A stretch of DNA of 64,000 bases from Bog-473 sp963726005 (GCA_963726005.1 CAVSAT010000001.1:248001-312000); one strand, 5' to 3'; numbered from the stretch's first letter, positions 7,739 to 17,258 are shown. Notes: a model not told the origin generated them from the letters alone. Translations and numbers: made by a program.

Positions 7739-8638
7739 TTACTCGGCGCCGACGACTCTGAAGTCCTGATTGACGAAGACGTGGTGCGGCCAGTTGACGC
7801 CGATGTAGTGGACGTTGTACTCCCCGTTGCTCAGCTTGACGACACGGTCGACGATACCCCCCGGGTATGCGGCCAATGCGGCCTCAGTCGCCTTGTTCGC
7901 TGCTGTCCCGCTGACGATCGTCCCCGACCCCTGGCTGAAGCTCGCCGGGATCTGACCGACCTGCTTTGATGAGGTCGGCGCGCCCCGTTGGAACGGGATG
8001 ACGTCTGCAGCCGACGCAGTAGTGGATCCGCCGCCGGACGACCCCACGATGACCTGCGAGGCCATGATGGTCGTGCCACTGGTGGTCCCGAGCACGAGCA
8101 CGCGTTCACCCTTTTTGACTGCACTCGCCGAGATCGAGTTGGTGCCCTTCTTGTATTTCGTGGAGGACGCCACGTCGACGGTCACCTCCTGAGCCGCAGT
8201 CGTTGTCAGGGTGAAGCTCGATTTGGACACGCTCCCGACCGTTCCGGACGCTCCACCCGAGGCGGGTCCGGACCGAGCGTTAGATCCCGCGCCAACGGAT
8301 GCGGGGCTGCCTGCCGAGTTGCTGGCGGCAACCGATTGCGCGGCCGATGCGGGTGGCGACGTGCCGAGGCCGACGACCAATCCCGTCGCGGAACCCATCA
8401 GCGCAGCGGCCACGATCAATCCCCGCCTGATGTTCGAGAGCGATTGCCGCACCCTCGGCCGGCGTGCCAGCTCGGCCATGGTCGCTGAGGCCGGCCAATC
8501 GTGTGAAGATGCTGGCGGGCGTGGCGATGCAGAAACCGCACACCCTAGATCTCCGGCAACCGTCGGCCCTGACGTCGCGCCCGATTCGGGACCAGAGGGG
8601 AGGGTCTCCCAGGGGCTCATTGGTTCGTAATCACTCAT
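7739..8638 (-). CDS. Membrane-anchored protein with DUF5666-like and PepSY-like regions
   Basis: The 299-residue protein has a 70-residue cytoplasmic N-terminus, one membrane helix at about residues 72-95 ('GLIVAAALMGSATGLVVGLG'), then a Ser/Gly/Ala-rich linker. Residues about 133-195 ('GTVGSVSKSSFTLTT', 'VTVDVASSTKYKKGT', 'KKGERVLVLGTTSGTTIMA') have the pattern of DUF5666 beta-barrel domains. The C-terminal 60 residues ('ATEAALAAYPGGIVDRVVKL' to 'VFVNQDFRVVGAE') resemble a PepSY/YPEB peptidase-inhibitor-like domain. The likely role is extracytoplasmic binding or protease modulation, by family analogy only. Gaps of 144 bases downstream and 207 upstream separate it from same-strand neighbours. 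Confidence 0.7.
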   Translation of the reverse strand: MSDYEPMSPWETLPSGPESGATSGPTVAGDLGCAVSASPRPPASSHDWPASATMAELARRPRVRQSLSNIRRGLIVAAALMGSATGLVVGLGTSPPASAAQSVAASNSAGSPASVGAGSNARSGPASGGASGTVGSVSKSSFTLTTTAAQEVTVDVASSTKYKKGTNSISASAVKKGERVLVLGTTSGTTIMASQVIVGSSGGGSTTASAADVIPFQRGAPTSSKQVGQIPASFSQGSGTIVSGTAANKATEAALAAYPGGIVDRVVKLSNGEYNVHYIGVNWPHHVFVNQDFRVVGAE

Positions 8639-8845
8639 GACGGCGCTCCTCTTACTCAGGTAATCAGAGTGCCGGCCGTTGATGTGAGCTTCCTGTAGGC
8701 CGCCTGCGTGACTGCCCCGAATCCCCTCCGACAGATCATCGAGCGAATGCAGTCATCGACTGGAGCTCGGTACCTCATACGCCAGCGTCGGAGCCACTGC
8801 AGGGTTCAGATCGAGATCTGATCAGCGCAAGATCCGACGGTGTTG

Positions 8846-10033
8846 CTATGGCGAACGCTGCTCCCACAGCAAGGCGGGAGACCCTGCCCCTTGAGCAGGA
8901 ATCATGATCAGTGCGGACTTGTCGGCATACCCGTTGCCGTAGAAGGTATCGAGATAGAACGTGCCTTCGGGCCCTGTAGCAATCCCATTTGGTGAGAAAC
9001 CGGTGATGCCCAGATAGCTGACCTTGTCGGTCGTTGGGAAGCTGAGGATGGTCTTGATGCCCTGCGGCGAGAGTCCGACCACCCCCAGCTCGTCCATTGC
9101 CACGACCGAGCCATCTGGCGCCTCGACCAGGCCGCCAGGCCCCCTCGGATAGAGGTCGCCCAGATAGTGCACGATGCCCTGCGGGTCGACCATCAGGATG
9201 GCTTTGGTGTTGGATCCGAACACGTAGACGTTCCCGGAGGAGTCGGCCGCCACCCCGTCGGCGCCGTCTGCGGAGGCACTCCGTGCTGGCCCACCAATGC
9301 CATAGACACCGGCGTACTCGTTCGTGTTCTCGCCGAGCACTCTGGTCAAGGTCCCGTTCGGCTCGAGTCTGAGGACTTCCTGATCGTCTGCCACGTACAT
9401 CAGCGCCTCAGGCCCGAACGCCATCGCGGTCGGTTTGAGTGATGCCTCGAGCGCAGGCGTCCCGTCCGCCACCCATGCACCTTGGCCACCGTTGCCGGCG
9501 ATCGTCGTGATGATGCCCGCCGACGAGACGGCTCGGATGCGTCCATTGCCGTAATCGGCGATGTACAGCGTGCCGTCGGGGCCGAAGGTGATCCCAGACG
9601 GATTGTTCAACTGGGCCCTCGTGGCGGGTCCGTCATCGCCGGAGAACCCAACGATGCCGTTGCCGGCCACGGGCACGAAGGATCCGCTTGGTAGTCGCTC
9701 GAGAATCTGGTCGCGCATGTCGTCCGCTATGTAGAGGTTCTTGTTCGGCCCAATGGCCAGCGAACTCGGGCGCTGGGGAACGGCGCCGGTAGTCGTCGGC
9801 CCGACCGGCGTGACCTTGTGGGTCCGAGCGTGCCGCGCGGAGGGGTGTTTGGGGGTCGCGCTTCTGCCGGACAGGCCGACGATCGCTGCAGCCACAGAGG
9901 CTGCCGTCGCGAGTACCACGCCGATCACGAGCCAGCGCTGGCGCTGGCGCCGGCGTGCTTCGCGGATGACCAGCTCGTGATCGACCAAGTCGAGAGCCGG
10001 AGCCTCCTCAGGGGCGATTCTGGTGCCGGACAC
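8846..10033 (-). CDS. Membrane-anchored NHL-repeat beta-propeller protein
   Basis: The 395-residue protein starts at GTG 10033, inside the GntR operator. One membrane helix lies at about residues 34-54 after a basic stretch, followed by a Pro/Thr-rich linker and a propeller. NHL signatures recur: 'PSSLAIGPNKNLYIADD', 'PSGITFGPDGTLYIADYGN', 'VAGNGIVGFSGDDGPAT', 'TTIAGNGGQG', 'GVAADSSGNVYVFG', 'PNGIATGPEGTFYLDT'. These match secreted NHL domains often seen in actinobacterial surface proteins or serine/threonine kinase sensor regions. No kinase is attached. Because the start sits in the operator of the divergent regulator at 10046, GntR probably controls both genes. Longer starts would run through the regulator gene and are unlikely. 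Confidence 0.75.
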   Translation of the reverse strand: MSGTRIAPEEAPALDLVDHELVIREARRRQRQRWLVIGVVLATAASVAAAIVGLSGRSATPKHPSARHARTHKVTPVGPTTTGAVPQRPSSLAIGPNKNLYIADDMRDQILERLPSGSFVPVAGNGIVGFSGDDGPATRAQLNNPSGITFGPDGTLYIADYGNGRIRAVSSAGIITTIAGNGGQGAWVADGTPALEASLKPTAMAFGPEALMYVADDQEVLRLEPNGTLTRVLGENTNEYAGVYGIGGPARSASADGADGVAADSSGNVYVFGSNTKAILMVDPQGIVHYLGDLYPRGPGGLVEAPDGSVVAMDELGVVGLSPQGIKTILSFPTTDKVSYLGITGFSPNGIATGPEGTFYLDTFYGNGYADKSALIMIPAQGAGSPALLWEQRSP

Positions 10034-10057
10034 TATGGTGACACTATGGTTGTCACC
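10029..10057. promoter_or_regulatory. GntR operator between and over two divergent starts
   Basis: GACACTATGGT is repeated in tandem (10029-10039 and 10040-10050). Overlapping it, GGTGACA (10037-10043) and TGTCACC (10051-10057) form a perfect inverted repeat with a 7-base spacer. The block covers the GTG of the propeller gene (10033) and the ATG of the regulator (10046). Binding here would block both genes. Confidence 0.65.
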
Positions 10058-10405
10058 ATGCGTGATGTCAAGGCTGACCGCAACGACAGCATGTCCTTGC
10101 ACGACCAGGTCGCTGCAGAGATCCGTCGTGACATCGCAAACGGCGACGTCGCTCCCGGTGAGCGCCTGCCTCCCGCCCACGACATGGCTGCCGTCCTCGG
10201 CGTGCATACCAACACAGTGCTGCGGGCACTGCGCACCCTCCGAGCTGAAGGCGTCCTGGAGTTTCGCCGGGGCCGCGGTGTCACGGTCTCGGGCGAGCCC
10301 GAACGCGGCGTCATCTGGGCGCAGGCTCAAGAACTGCTAAATCAAGCTCGGCGGCTCGGACTCCAGCGCGAAGACGTTGTGTCGATCATTGAGAGCATCT
10401 CGTAG
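10046..10405 (+). CDS. GntR-family regulator, short YtrA-like type
   Basis: The 119-residue protein has an N-terminal winged helix at about residues 13-82 with the GntR signature 'LHDQVAAEIRRDIANGDVAP', then 'GERLPPAHDMAAVLGVHTNT' and 'ALRTLRAEGVLEFRRGRGV'. The C-terminal helical tail of about 35 residues ('AQELLNQARRLGLQREDVV') is the short dimerisation region of YtrA-type regulators. YtrA members usually repress an adjacent ABC transporter, but here the divergent neighbour is an NHL propeller protein. The start ATG lies within the operator; a second in-frame ATG is four codons on. Autorepression is strongly suggested. Confidence 0.85.
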   Translation: MVVTMRDVKADRNDSMSLHDQVAAEIRRDIANGDVAPGERLPPAHDMAAVLGVHTNTVLRALRTLRAEGVLEFRRGRGVTVSGEPERGVIWAQAQELLNQARRLGLQREDVVSIIESIS

Positions 10406-10886
10406 ACCTCTGGGTCGTTGGGCTGACGTCGTCGCCTGGATGCGGCCAGGGTGCCCCCGCATGCCGGGGACTGACTCACGCTCCCGGCGGTGGGTCCCCG
10501 AATCGGATGCCCTCAGTGTCGCCTGGGCGGAGGCCGCCTGCAGTGACCATCATGGTTATCCGCAAGCGGTCGCTGAAGCTTGTGACCGGTTCGTCACCGA
10601 GTTCGGCTCTTGCCCTAGCGGCTACCTCGGCCCAGTCGATGTGGTAGGGATCGCGATTGTTCACAGTGGGCCAGTGTATGACAACCTCCTCTTGCATCCA
10701 CTCACCGCGAGGAGCGACCTGAAGTGTGAGGAGCGCGGATGAGCGCGTCCGAATGCCCAGGTCAGGATCTGGGTCGCGTCTTCGTAGTGTTCGTCCACAC
10801 AACGTTCATTCAGTGTTTGCCTGCGGCCTGCCCGTTCTCGGCTGCCCGTTCGTTTGGAGCCGGATGTCGAGGGTAGTCGTCGCTCG
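10406..10886. other. Mostly uncertain stretch with one weak reading frame
   Basis: Two opposing frames overlap here. Only the minus one (10476-10697) has plausible amino-acid composition. I see no RNA gene or repeat. Confidence 0.35.
10476..10697 (-). CDS. Possible small hypothetical protein
   Basis: The 73-residue frame starts at ATG 10697 behind GAGTGG. It reads 'IHWPTVNNRDPYHIDWAEVA' followed by 'ARARAELGDEPVTSFSDRLR', which looks protein-like with a single amphipathic helix. There is no known domain. A frame on the opposite strand covers the same bases, so it may be spurious. Confidence 0.3.
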   Translation of the reverse strand: MQEEVVIHWPTVNNRDPYHIDWAEVAARARAELGDEPVTSFSDRLRITMMVTAGGLRPGDTEGIRFGDPPPGA

Positions 10887-11180
10887 ATGACTCCTGACTC
10901 GAAAGCGGTTCGAACTGGTGTAAGTACGCCCGATGGCAAAGTGCCCGAGAGGAGCGGCACGGTACATCCGGCTGTTTGGTGTGCGCGGACTGCAATCGAG
11001 GTGCTCGCGGTGAGTGCTGGAGTGGCCGCCCTGCCCGTCTCGGTCCCGGTCGCAATGGTGGTCAAGGCGTTTGAGACCCCAGGCCGGATTGTCGTCAGTA
11101 CGGTCACCGACGGCACGATCCCGCTCGTAGGACCGCCGATCGCTCGAACGGTGGATCGCGTACTCGGCTACGCCGCCTAA
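10887..11180 (+). CDS. Small hypothetical protein with hydrophobic middle
   Basis: The 97-residue frame begins with ATG 10887 (a TTG lies 33 bases upstream). The central part 'AIEVLAVSAGVAALPVSVPV' is hydrophobic and could be a membrane helix. It is followed by 'RIVVSTVTDGTIPLVGPPIA', a possible second re-entrant segment. No family is recognised. Confidence 0.4.
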   Translation: MTPDSKAVRTGVSTPDGKVPERSGTVHPAVWCARTAIEVLAVSAGVAALPVSVPVAMVVKAFETPGRIVVSTVTDGTIPLVGPPIARTVDRVLGYAA

Positions 11181-11508
11181 CTCCGCCCATGACCGAGTGG
11201 GGCTGCCCTTGCCAGTGCGAGCTGACTGTGATCCGCCCGGTGATTATGGGTCATGTCACTCTTCATTTCACGCAGCTGGGGACCACAAATCCGACCGACT
11301 CCTCGGTTCGAGGCGCTCCCCGAACCCAGGGCGTGGTACAGAACCGGCGCAGCCCAGTTGGGATGTTCTGCCGACGGACCTATCGACCCATGGTCGAGGT
11401 TGACCCAACCCCGACCTGACAGGCCTGCTCCGTACATTGCCGCCGGGACGGACCGACCACCGCCGAGCAAAACGCCGGCCGCGGGCCAAAACGCCGGCAG
11501 ACGGAGCT
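11181..11508. other. Intergenic stretch between convergent genes
   Basis: No reading frame with a ribosome binding site and no strong hairpin was found. Confidence 0.4.
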
Positions 11509-12843
11509 TCAGCCCCAGGCTCGCCGCGTAGGCGGCATACCGCTCCGCCCGCCCGGCGCAGGGAGGACCCCGAGCACCTGGTGCACCGAGATCCCGCCGT
11601 CCTCGAACCCGTTGGCCGAGGCCGCCATGTACAGCTGCCAGACGCGGGCTCGCCGCGCCCCGACCTCTGCGACAGCCGACCCCCAATGCCACTGAAGGTT
11701 TCCGACCCAGGCCCGGAGCGTCTTGACATAGTGCTCGCGGAGGCACTCGACGTCGCGCACCTCGAAACCCGCGTTCTCCATCGCCAAAATCACCCGACCC
11801 ACGTCGACGAGCTCGCCATCGGGAAAGACATACCGCCCGATGAAGGATCTCGAGCCGATACGCGATCCGCCCACGCTCGAGATGGCGTGGTTGAGCAGCC
11901 TGCCCTCTGGCTTCAGCAGACGCCGCATGGCGCCGAAGTACTCCGCGCTCTTGGAGGACCCGACGTGCTCGAACATGCCTACCGATGCGATGCCATCGAA
12001 GGTCCCGTCGCGCACGTCACGGTAGTCCTGCAGCCGGATCTCGACCTGTCGCTCCAACCCGGCTGTCGCGATCCGGTCGCGTGCCGACTGCGCTTGCGCC
12101 GGGCTGAGCGTCACGCCGACAACCCGCGCGCCGTAGTGCTGCGCCGCGTGGAGGGCCAGGCTGCCCCATCCACAACCGACGTCGAGGATTCGCTGTCCTG
12201 CCCGGTCGGGCAGCCCAAGCTTGCGGCAGATGAGATCGTGCTTCGACTCCTGAGCCACTTCCAATGTGTCGGCATCCGACGTGAAGCGCGCACACGAGTA
12301 CGTCATTGCGGGCCCGAGGACCATTGCGTAGAAGCCGTTGCTCACGTCGTAGTGGTGTCGCACCACCTGTGCGTCGCGGTTGCGTGAATGCAGCCTGCCC
12401 CGCGGTGCCGCCTCCTCCGGTGGAGGAGGGAGCGGTCGGCCGAGGACTCCGAGCCGGTGCGCGGCCCGCACCGCCGACCAGGGGAGTCGCGAGCCGGTAC
12501 GGACACCGGACGGAGACGCCGCATGAAGCACGGCCAGCATCTCGAAGATGTCGCCCTCGAAGGCGAGGTCGCCCTCCACGAACGCCCGGGCGAGCCCGAG
12601 CTCGCTTGGTGACCACAGCATCCTCCGCACGGCGTCGGGTGAGGCCACATGGAGCGTGTCCCCCCCGGACGGCCCGAGCGAGGTCCCGTCCCAGAACCGC
12701 ACACGCACCGGCGGCGGGCCGCCGAAGAAGTTGGACAGCAGGGGTGCAATCGCCCCTGCTGCCCCGCCTGCCGGAAGGGACTCCACCCGTGGCGCTTGTC
12801 TCGGCCGCGACTGGCGCGGCCCGGAAATGAGGTCCGATCGCAT
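11509..12843 (-). CDS. cfa: Cyclopropane-fatty-acid synthase-type lipid methyltransferase
   Basis: The 444-residue protein has the two-part architecture of CFA synthases. The N-terminal lipid-binding part (about 30-135) holds 'PPVRVRFWDG' and 'FVEGDLAFEGD', the usual 'AYxxGDxxxxG' region. The SAM-dependent methyltransferase core includes 'HHYDVSNGFY' at 163, 'MTYSCARF' at 180, the SAM motif 'ILDVGCGWGSLALHAA' at 219 and the substrate/bicarbonate-site region 'SVGMFEHVG'. It transfers a methylene or methyl group from SAM to an unsaturated acyl chain of membrane phospholipid. Length is slightly above the 380-430 usual for the family. The last 20 residues are Pro/Arg-rich and may be dispensable. 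No operon partner is present; the desaturase at 22356 could supply a double bond but is distant. Confidence 0.88.
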   Translation of the reverse strand: MRSDLISGPRQSRPRQAPRVESLPAGGAAGAIAPLLSNFFGGPPPVRVRFWDGTSLGPSGGDTLHVASPDAVRRMLWSPSELGLARAFVEGDLAFEGDIFEMLAVLHAASPSGVRTGSRLPWSAVRAAHRLGVLGRPLPPPPEEAAPRGRLHSRNRDAQVVRHHYDVSNGFYAMVLGPAMTYSCARFTSDADTLEVAQESKHDLICRKLGLPDRAGQRILDVGCGWGSLALHAAQHYGARVVGVTLSPAQAQSARDRIATAGLERQVEIRLQDYRDVRDGTFDGIASVGMFEHVGSSKSAEYFGAMRRLLKPEGRLLNHAISSVGGSRIGSRSFIGRYVFPDGELVDVGRVILAMENAGFEVRDVECLREHYVKTLRAWVGNLQWHWGSAVAEVGARRARVWQLYMAASANGFEDGGISVHQVLGVLPAPGGRSGMPPTRRAWG

Positions 12844-13016
12844 CGCTGTCTCCTGGTGAACTGCGCAGATTCTACGGCCTGGGGGAGCCTTTCATTCGCC
12901 CGTAGACCCGAGGCACCATCGAAGAACTCAGGAATTTCGGGTGCAGTTCGCTCGGAGCGGGTCAGCTGTTGGCGGTTCGTCCACTCCGAACCTTTGCTGG
13001 ACCTCATGGCCGATCG

Positions 13017-13200
13017 AAGGACGTCCGCCAGGTTCTCGAGCACCTTGGCATCGCTCACCGGCAGAGGGCCAACGACCGGCTCCAGACGAACGGCAAAGCA
13101 AATCGATTCAACCGCACCGTACGGGGGGAGCTCGCCTGCAAGGAGCTCTTGACCTCGAGGAAGCGAAGCCCGCTCAGCCGTCCCCGGGCCATCGGTCGCC
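13017..13200 (+). pseudogene. IS481-type transposase fragment
   Basis: The frame through 13029-13155 contains 'LEHLGIAH', then 'RLQTNGKANRFNRTVRGELA' (13080-13139). This is the hallmark DDE-core segment of IS481/IS3-like transposases (usual form QTNGKAERFNRT followed by EWAY). The catalytic Glu of the core helix is replaced (K-A-N rather than K-A-E), and sequence before and after does not continue the domain in this frame. No terminal inverted repeats are recognisable. It is an old remnant of about 200 bases. Confidence 0.65.
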
Positions 13201-13291
13201 TCCAACAATGGGGACCGACATCACACAGCCAGCGGAGGGCTCACCTGCTCCAACGTCTGGTCATCCACGCTGGCGGGAATCACTTCGAGGG

Positions 13292-13642
13292 CTATGAGGC
13301 CGCCTCGCGACCGGTGTGGCGTGGAGGTGGGTCAGTGCCGGGGACACCCCCGTCTGTGACGTGCTCTGTCCATGCAGACCCCGACCAGTACCGCTGCTCA
13401 TGTCGGCCGGAGGGGTCGGTCAGCCAACAGGGAGCGATACCGGTGAATGTGACCTCACCGGACGATGCGTCGACGGCATCAGAACCTTGACTTGGAGACG
13501 TGGGGTCGGTCAATGAGCTCACGTGAGGTGAGCTTCCTTGGTGACCCCGGCGGCGTCGCTGAGAGGAGAGCGCCCGCATCGCGAACAAGCCGAAAAAGAC
13601 CACCAGGGCGATCCAGGAACCGTGACCGTAAAACGTGCCCAC
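13292..13642 (-). CDS. DUF2510 small membrane protein
   Basis: The 116-residue protein starts at GTG 13642. A membrane helix lies at about residues 8-25 ('SWIALVVFFGLFAMRALS'), then a basic/Ser-rich linker. The C-terminal DUF2510 motif is at about residues 69-95 ('GIAPCWLTDPSGRHEQRYW' followed by 'SGSAWTEHV'). DUF2510 is a short Trp-rich motif common on actinobacterial membrane proteins and thought to mediate interactions at the envelope. The canonical 'GWYxDP' opening is altered to 'CWLTDP'. The function is otherwise unknown. Confidence 0.75.
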   Translation of the reverse strand: MGTFYGHGSWIALVVFFGLFAMRALSSQRRRRGHQGSSPHVSSLTDPTSPSQGSDAVDASSGEVTFTGIAPCWLTDPSGRHEQRYWSGSAWTEHVTDGGVPGTDPPPRHTGREAAS

Positions 13643-14012
13643 AGCCTAGCCTCGCTGGGCAAAGGGACGGAAGTCCGTTTCAGCGTGCCACCGTTCCACT
13701 GAGCGATATACCTGAACCGCTTGACAGTGGACGGCCCGAGCTCCATGGCTAGGTGCCGAGTCCGCCAGATCCCATGGACCAAGGCGTCGTTTGTGGGGTA
13801 CCGGCAGGTTCAAGGCTGGTACGAGCGCATAGGCGAGCGTGGCCTTGCCCCGGTCGGGAGCGCCCCGACCCAAATCCCGAGCGGCTGTCTGACCGGCGCT
13901 GGAGTGGGAACCATGACGCCATTCGGATCCGCTGTGAGGGCGGTACAGTCCCGGCCGCCAACGTGAGCAATTTGCCTGAACGGCGTCAGGGAACCTGCCG
14001 TTCGGGAGGCCG

Positions 14013-16604
14013 CTATTCCTCGTGCAGCGCGTGCGCCGTCGCTGTGCGAGCGGCCCCGCGGCCGGGAAGCACTGCGGCCGCGTTCGCCAACGCCAGGGCG
14101 ACAATCGCGGCGAGGAACAGCGACGGCACCGGCACCGTTGGAGCCGGCACCGCGCCGATCTCCTCTGCGAAGAGCGTCCACAGCCACCGGCCCAGCACGA
14201 TGCCGAGGGGAATGCCGATCGCAATCCCGATCGACACGGCGATGGAGGCGTGCCACGCCACGGCCGCCGACAGCTGGCGCTGAACGAAGCCCAACACCTT
14301 GAGCTGCGCAAGGTCTCGGCGGCATCGCCGCACCGACGCCGCGAGCGCCAATCCGAGCGCCACGACCGCCGCCAGCGCGAGACTGCCGGCGAGCAGGACC
14401 TGGGTTGTGCCCATCGACCGGTAATTGACGATCTGCGCGGGGCGTTGGATACCGAGGACGGTGGCGACGTTTCCGCCGCAGATCGAATCGGGTGCCTGCC
14501 GAGACAGGATCCGGTTGGCTGCGTCGGACAGCCGCTGTGCCGCGGCACGACCCTGCGACGAGCCCTGGCCTCCCCGGACCCGCACGAAGACCATGTTGGG
14601 TCCGTTGCATGACGGGCTGTAGCCCTGCGGGCCCAATTGCTCTGTCACCGGGCCGGCGTCGGTCGGCACCGCGGCACCGACCCCCATGGAGGTGTGGAGC
14701 CCCTCGGCGATTCCGATGGCGGGCATGGTGGCGACGCCGACGATGGTGAGGAGGATGGGACGGCGCGGGTCGCCGGGGACGAAGCGGAGATCGACGGTGT
14801 CACCGATCTGCTTGTGGAGCTGCGCCATCGTTGCCGCTCCGAGGACGATCTGGTGCGATGTCGCCAGCGCCCGACCCGAGACGATGGGCGGGCCGACCGG
14901 GGAGCCGGGGTTGGACAACAGGGTCGGGACCTCCACCCCGTCGAGCTCCATGGTGGCGAACGAGACGCCGGACGACGACGTGACCTCAGGGTCGTGCTGG
15001 AGCGTTGCTACCGCCGCGTTCGGGACCGGCCCGTACCCGTCGGAGCTCTGCACCGCGTAATCCCAATTCCAGCCGTAGAGGGCCGGCTGCGACACCAGCG
15101 CGTGCAGGCTCGAGCCGAAGGTCAACGTCGTGGTCACGACGATCATGGCGATCACGGCCGACAGGACGGCCCAGCGGAAGTGGCCGGCTGCCCGTCCGTG
15201 TCGCGGGTCGACCGACAGGGAGGCGCCCGCCACCGCCGAGGGAGGCAGGCCGCTCCGGGTCACGAGGCGCACCGTGGTCGAGTGGTAAACGCGTGAGCGA
15301 GCACGCCTCTGGGCACGATGCGGCGCGCCGAGGTATGCCAGGAGCACGGCGGCCGCCCCGATGACGACGACCATGACGGCGAACCCGGCGCCGAGCACGG
15401 TCCAGTCCGCGTTCACACCCCGGTCGGGGTAGACGGGGCGCACGGGCCCGATGGGGAAGAAGGTCGACAGGGCCACTGCCACCGTGACCGCGAGGACCGA
15501 CCCGACCAGGACCGATCCGAGGATGCCCAGGAGACCGTCGAGACCTGTGGTCGCGGGGCCGGCACCGACCGCCCGCATGACGTCCAGATCGTGCTCGCGG
15601 GCGCTCAACTGGCGGGCGGCCAGTTGGATGGCGAGGAGCAGGACCGCGAGCGCCGCAATGAAGCCGAACGCCCCGAGCGCGAGGGCCACCGGCCGTATCG
15701 ACTGGCTGGCCTGCGCCTCGAGCTGTCCGGTGACCTGGAAGTCGGTAAAAAACTGCTGAGTCGCGTTCCAGCGACGCTCCACCGCCGCGACGTCAGCTGC
15801 ACCTCCACGCAGCTGCACGCCCAGGTAGACGATACTGCCGGCGTCGTTCACCGATCGAGTGAGGGCGGGCGTCGCCAAGATATAGGTCGGGAATTTGGCG
15901 ATCTGGTCCTGTACCACCTCCCGGTTCAGCAGCCCGATGCCGACGATCTTGAGCCCGATACGCCGCCCAGCCCCTCCCGGTGAGTTCGGAGTCAGCGCGA
16001 CGGGGAGCACCTCACCGATGTGCAGCCCCAGCGCCGCCGCGGCGTTCTGTGTGACCATGACCTCGTTGGCGCGCGCGGGGTTGGCCATCCGCCCGCTTGT
16101 GACCGCGAAGCGGTCCTGGTTGAAGAGGAGTCCGTCGACGCTCCCCACCAGGACGACGTTGCTGTTGAGGCTCCGCTCGTCGACCCGGCCCGCCTTGACC
16201 AGCGACGCCGGGAGCCCCTCGTAGGCCTCGACCCCCTTTACCTGCGGATAGCGGCGCACGGCGTCGACCAGTCGTTGCGCCAGGTGCGGTTGGGCGATAC
16301 CCCCGCCTCCGGCGGGCACGATCATGAGATCCGAGGGGTTCGACGCGGCAAGGAAGGTGGAGAAGGACGAGTCGGTCCGGCGGGCCGCCGCCAGCGACCC
16401 CAGGGCGACGCCACCGAGCAGGCCGATGAGGAGGACGAGCGTGAGGTAGCTGGCGCGCTGGCGTCTCCAGGAGGCGACCGACCGGTACCAGGCCGTCTGT
16501 AGCGCCGACGAGCCGTGCACGCCCGCGCTCCCGTCCGCCCGCGCGGGACGGTGAGGCGGCCTGCTCCATTCCCCCAGCCTGCCCGACTTTGAGTCGACCG
16601 CCAA
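14013..16604 (-). CDS. FtsX-like/MacB-type ABC transporter permease
   Basis: The 863-residue protein has the double FtsX layout. A first helix lies at about residues 53-75 and a large outer domain at about 80-300 ('SDLMIVPAGG', 'VVLVGSVDG'). Three helices follow in the first FtsX domain ('LALGAFGFIAALAVLLLAIQ', 'ARQLSAREHDLDVMRAVGAG', the coupling region). After a linker come another helix, a second outer domain and a last FtsX domain with 'VRRCRRDLAQLKVLGFVQRQ'. Such permeases work in lipoprotein, peptide or drug export with a separate ATPase; none is adjacent, so the partner must be encoded elsewhere or lost. The exact start is uncertain because residues 1-40 are polar and weakly conserved in character. 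Confidence 0.82.
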   Translation of the reverse strand: MAVDSKSGRLGEWSRPPHRPARADGSAGVHGSSALQTAWYRSVASWRRQRASYLTLVLLIGLLGGVALGSLAAARRTDSSFSTFLAASNPSDLMIVPAGGGGIAQPHLAQRLVDAVRRYPQVKGVEAYEGLPASLVKAGRVDERSLNSNVVLVGSVDGLLFNQDRFAVTSGRMANPARANEVMVTQNAAAALGLHIGEVLPVALTPNSPGGAGRRIGLKIVGIGLLNREVVQDQIAKFPTYILATPALTRSVNDAGSIVYLGVQLRGGAADVAAVERRWNATQQFFTDFQVTGQLEAQASQSIRPVALALGAFGFIAALAVLLLAIQLAARQLSAREHDLDVMRAVGAGPATTGLDGLLGILGSVLVGSVLAVTVAVALSTFFPIGPVRPVYPDRGVNADWTVLGAGFAVMVVVIGAAAVLLAYLGAPHRAQRRARSRVYHSTTVRLVTRSGLPPSAVAGASLSVDPRHGRAAGHFRWAVLSAVIAMIVVTTTLTFGSSLHALVSQPALYGWNWDYAVQSSDGYGPVPNAAVATLQHDPEVTSSSGVSFATMELDGVEVPTLLSNPGSPVGPPIVSGRALATSHQIVLGAATMAQLHKQIGDTVDLRFVPGDPRRPILLTIVGVATMPAIGIAEGLHTSMGVGAAVPTDAGPVTEQLGPQGYSPSCNGPNMVFVRVRGGQGSSQGRAAAQRLSDAANRILSRQAPDSICGGNVATVLGIQRPAQIVNYRSMGTTQVLLAGSLALAAVVALGLALAASVRRCRRDLAQLKVLGFVQRQLSAAVAWHASIAVSIGIAIGIPLGIVLGRWLWTLFAEEIGAVPAPTVPVPSLFLAAIVALALANAAAVLPGRGAARTATAHALHEE

Positions 16605-17258
16605 TGTGGTCAGCAGGTGCGTCGACCTCGTGCTAGCACGAGACCGAATGGTGCGGGTGCGGGTTGGGCGTGACCCACCGCGACGGGTTCTGGCTTAGAT
16701 CAGGCTAGAACCGATGGCCGGCCGCGTCAGAGCGCGCTCCAGGGACCTCACTGGCACGCACTGACGCCAGGAGCCGGCCGGCAGCGGGTTCAATGACTGC
16801 ACCATCACCCAACACCGTCCTCCCGTTCTGCATCCGGGTGCTCCGGGCCACGTCGTGAATACAGACTGGGCACCCAGGAGCTCGCGACGCTCGATGTCCA
16901 GGGGAACCTATTGATGTTTCTCCCCGCGTCATTAGATCGTCGCATGTGGTTGAGCTCCCCCGACGTCGGGTGTCCCCAACGCGGGAATGCTCGACTCGCG
17001 ATTCTTGCATTGGCCGAACCGTCGCTGCGGAGCGAATGGCTGACTGAGGTCGCCGGTGCCGTAGCGACACCATTCACCCGCAGTGTTCGCGATCACCTGA
17101 GTAGTAGGTCAGAGTCTCAGTCCGACCCTCAGGCCAAACAGCCGGCGTGGGAATAGAACCCGGTGCATCCCACGAGTCATTGAAGGACGGCCCATCCAGA
17201 CCCACGGCGCTAATGGAGAACGATCGGGTTCGAACTGCAGTGTCCCATGTGACCATGC
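16605..17258. other. Intergenic stretch, no supported gene
   Basis: A minus-strand frame ending near 16705 reads protein-like for about 50 residues ('MQNGRTVLGDGAVIEPAAG'), but it has no domain, Shine-Dalgarno or neighbours and is not called. Nothing else is seen. Confidence 0.4.

Noticed and set aside
16705..17073. Minus-strand frame with a protein-like C-terminal half
   Set aside because: Only about 50 residues look coding and no start or family is evident.
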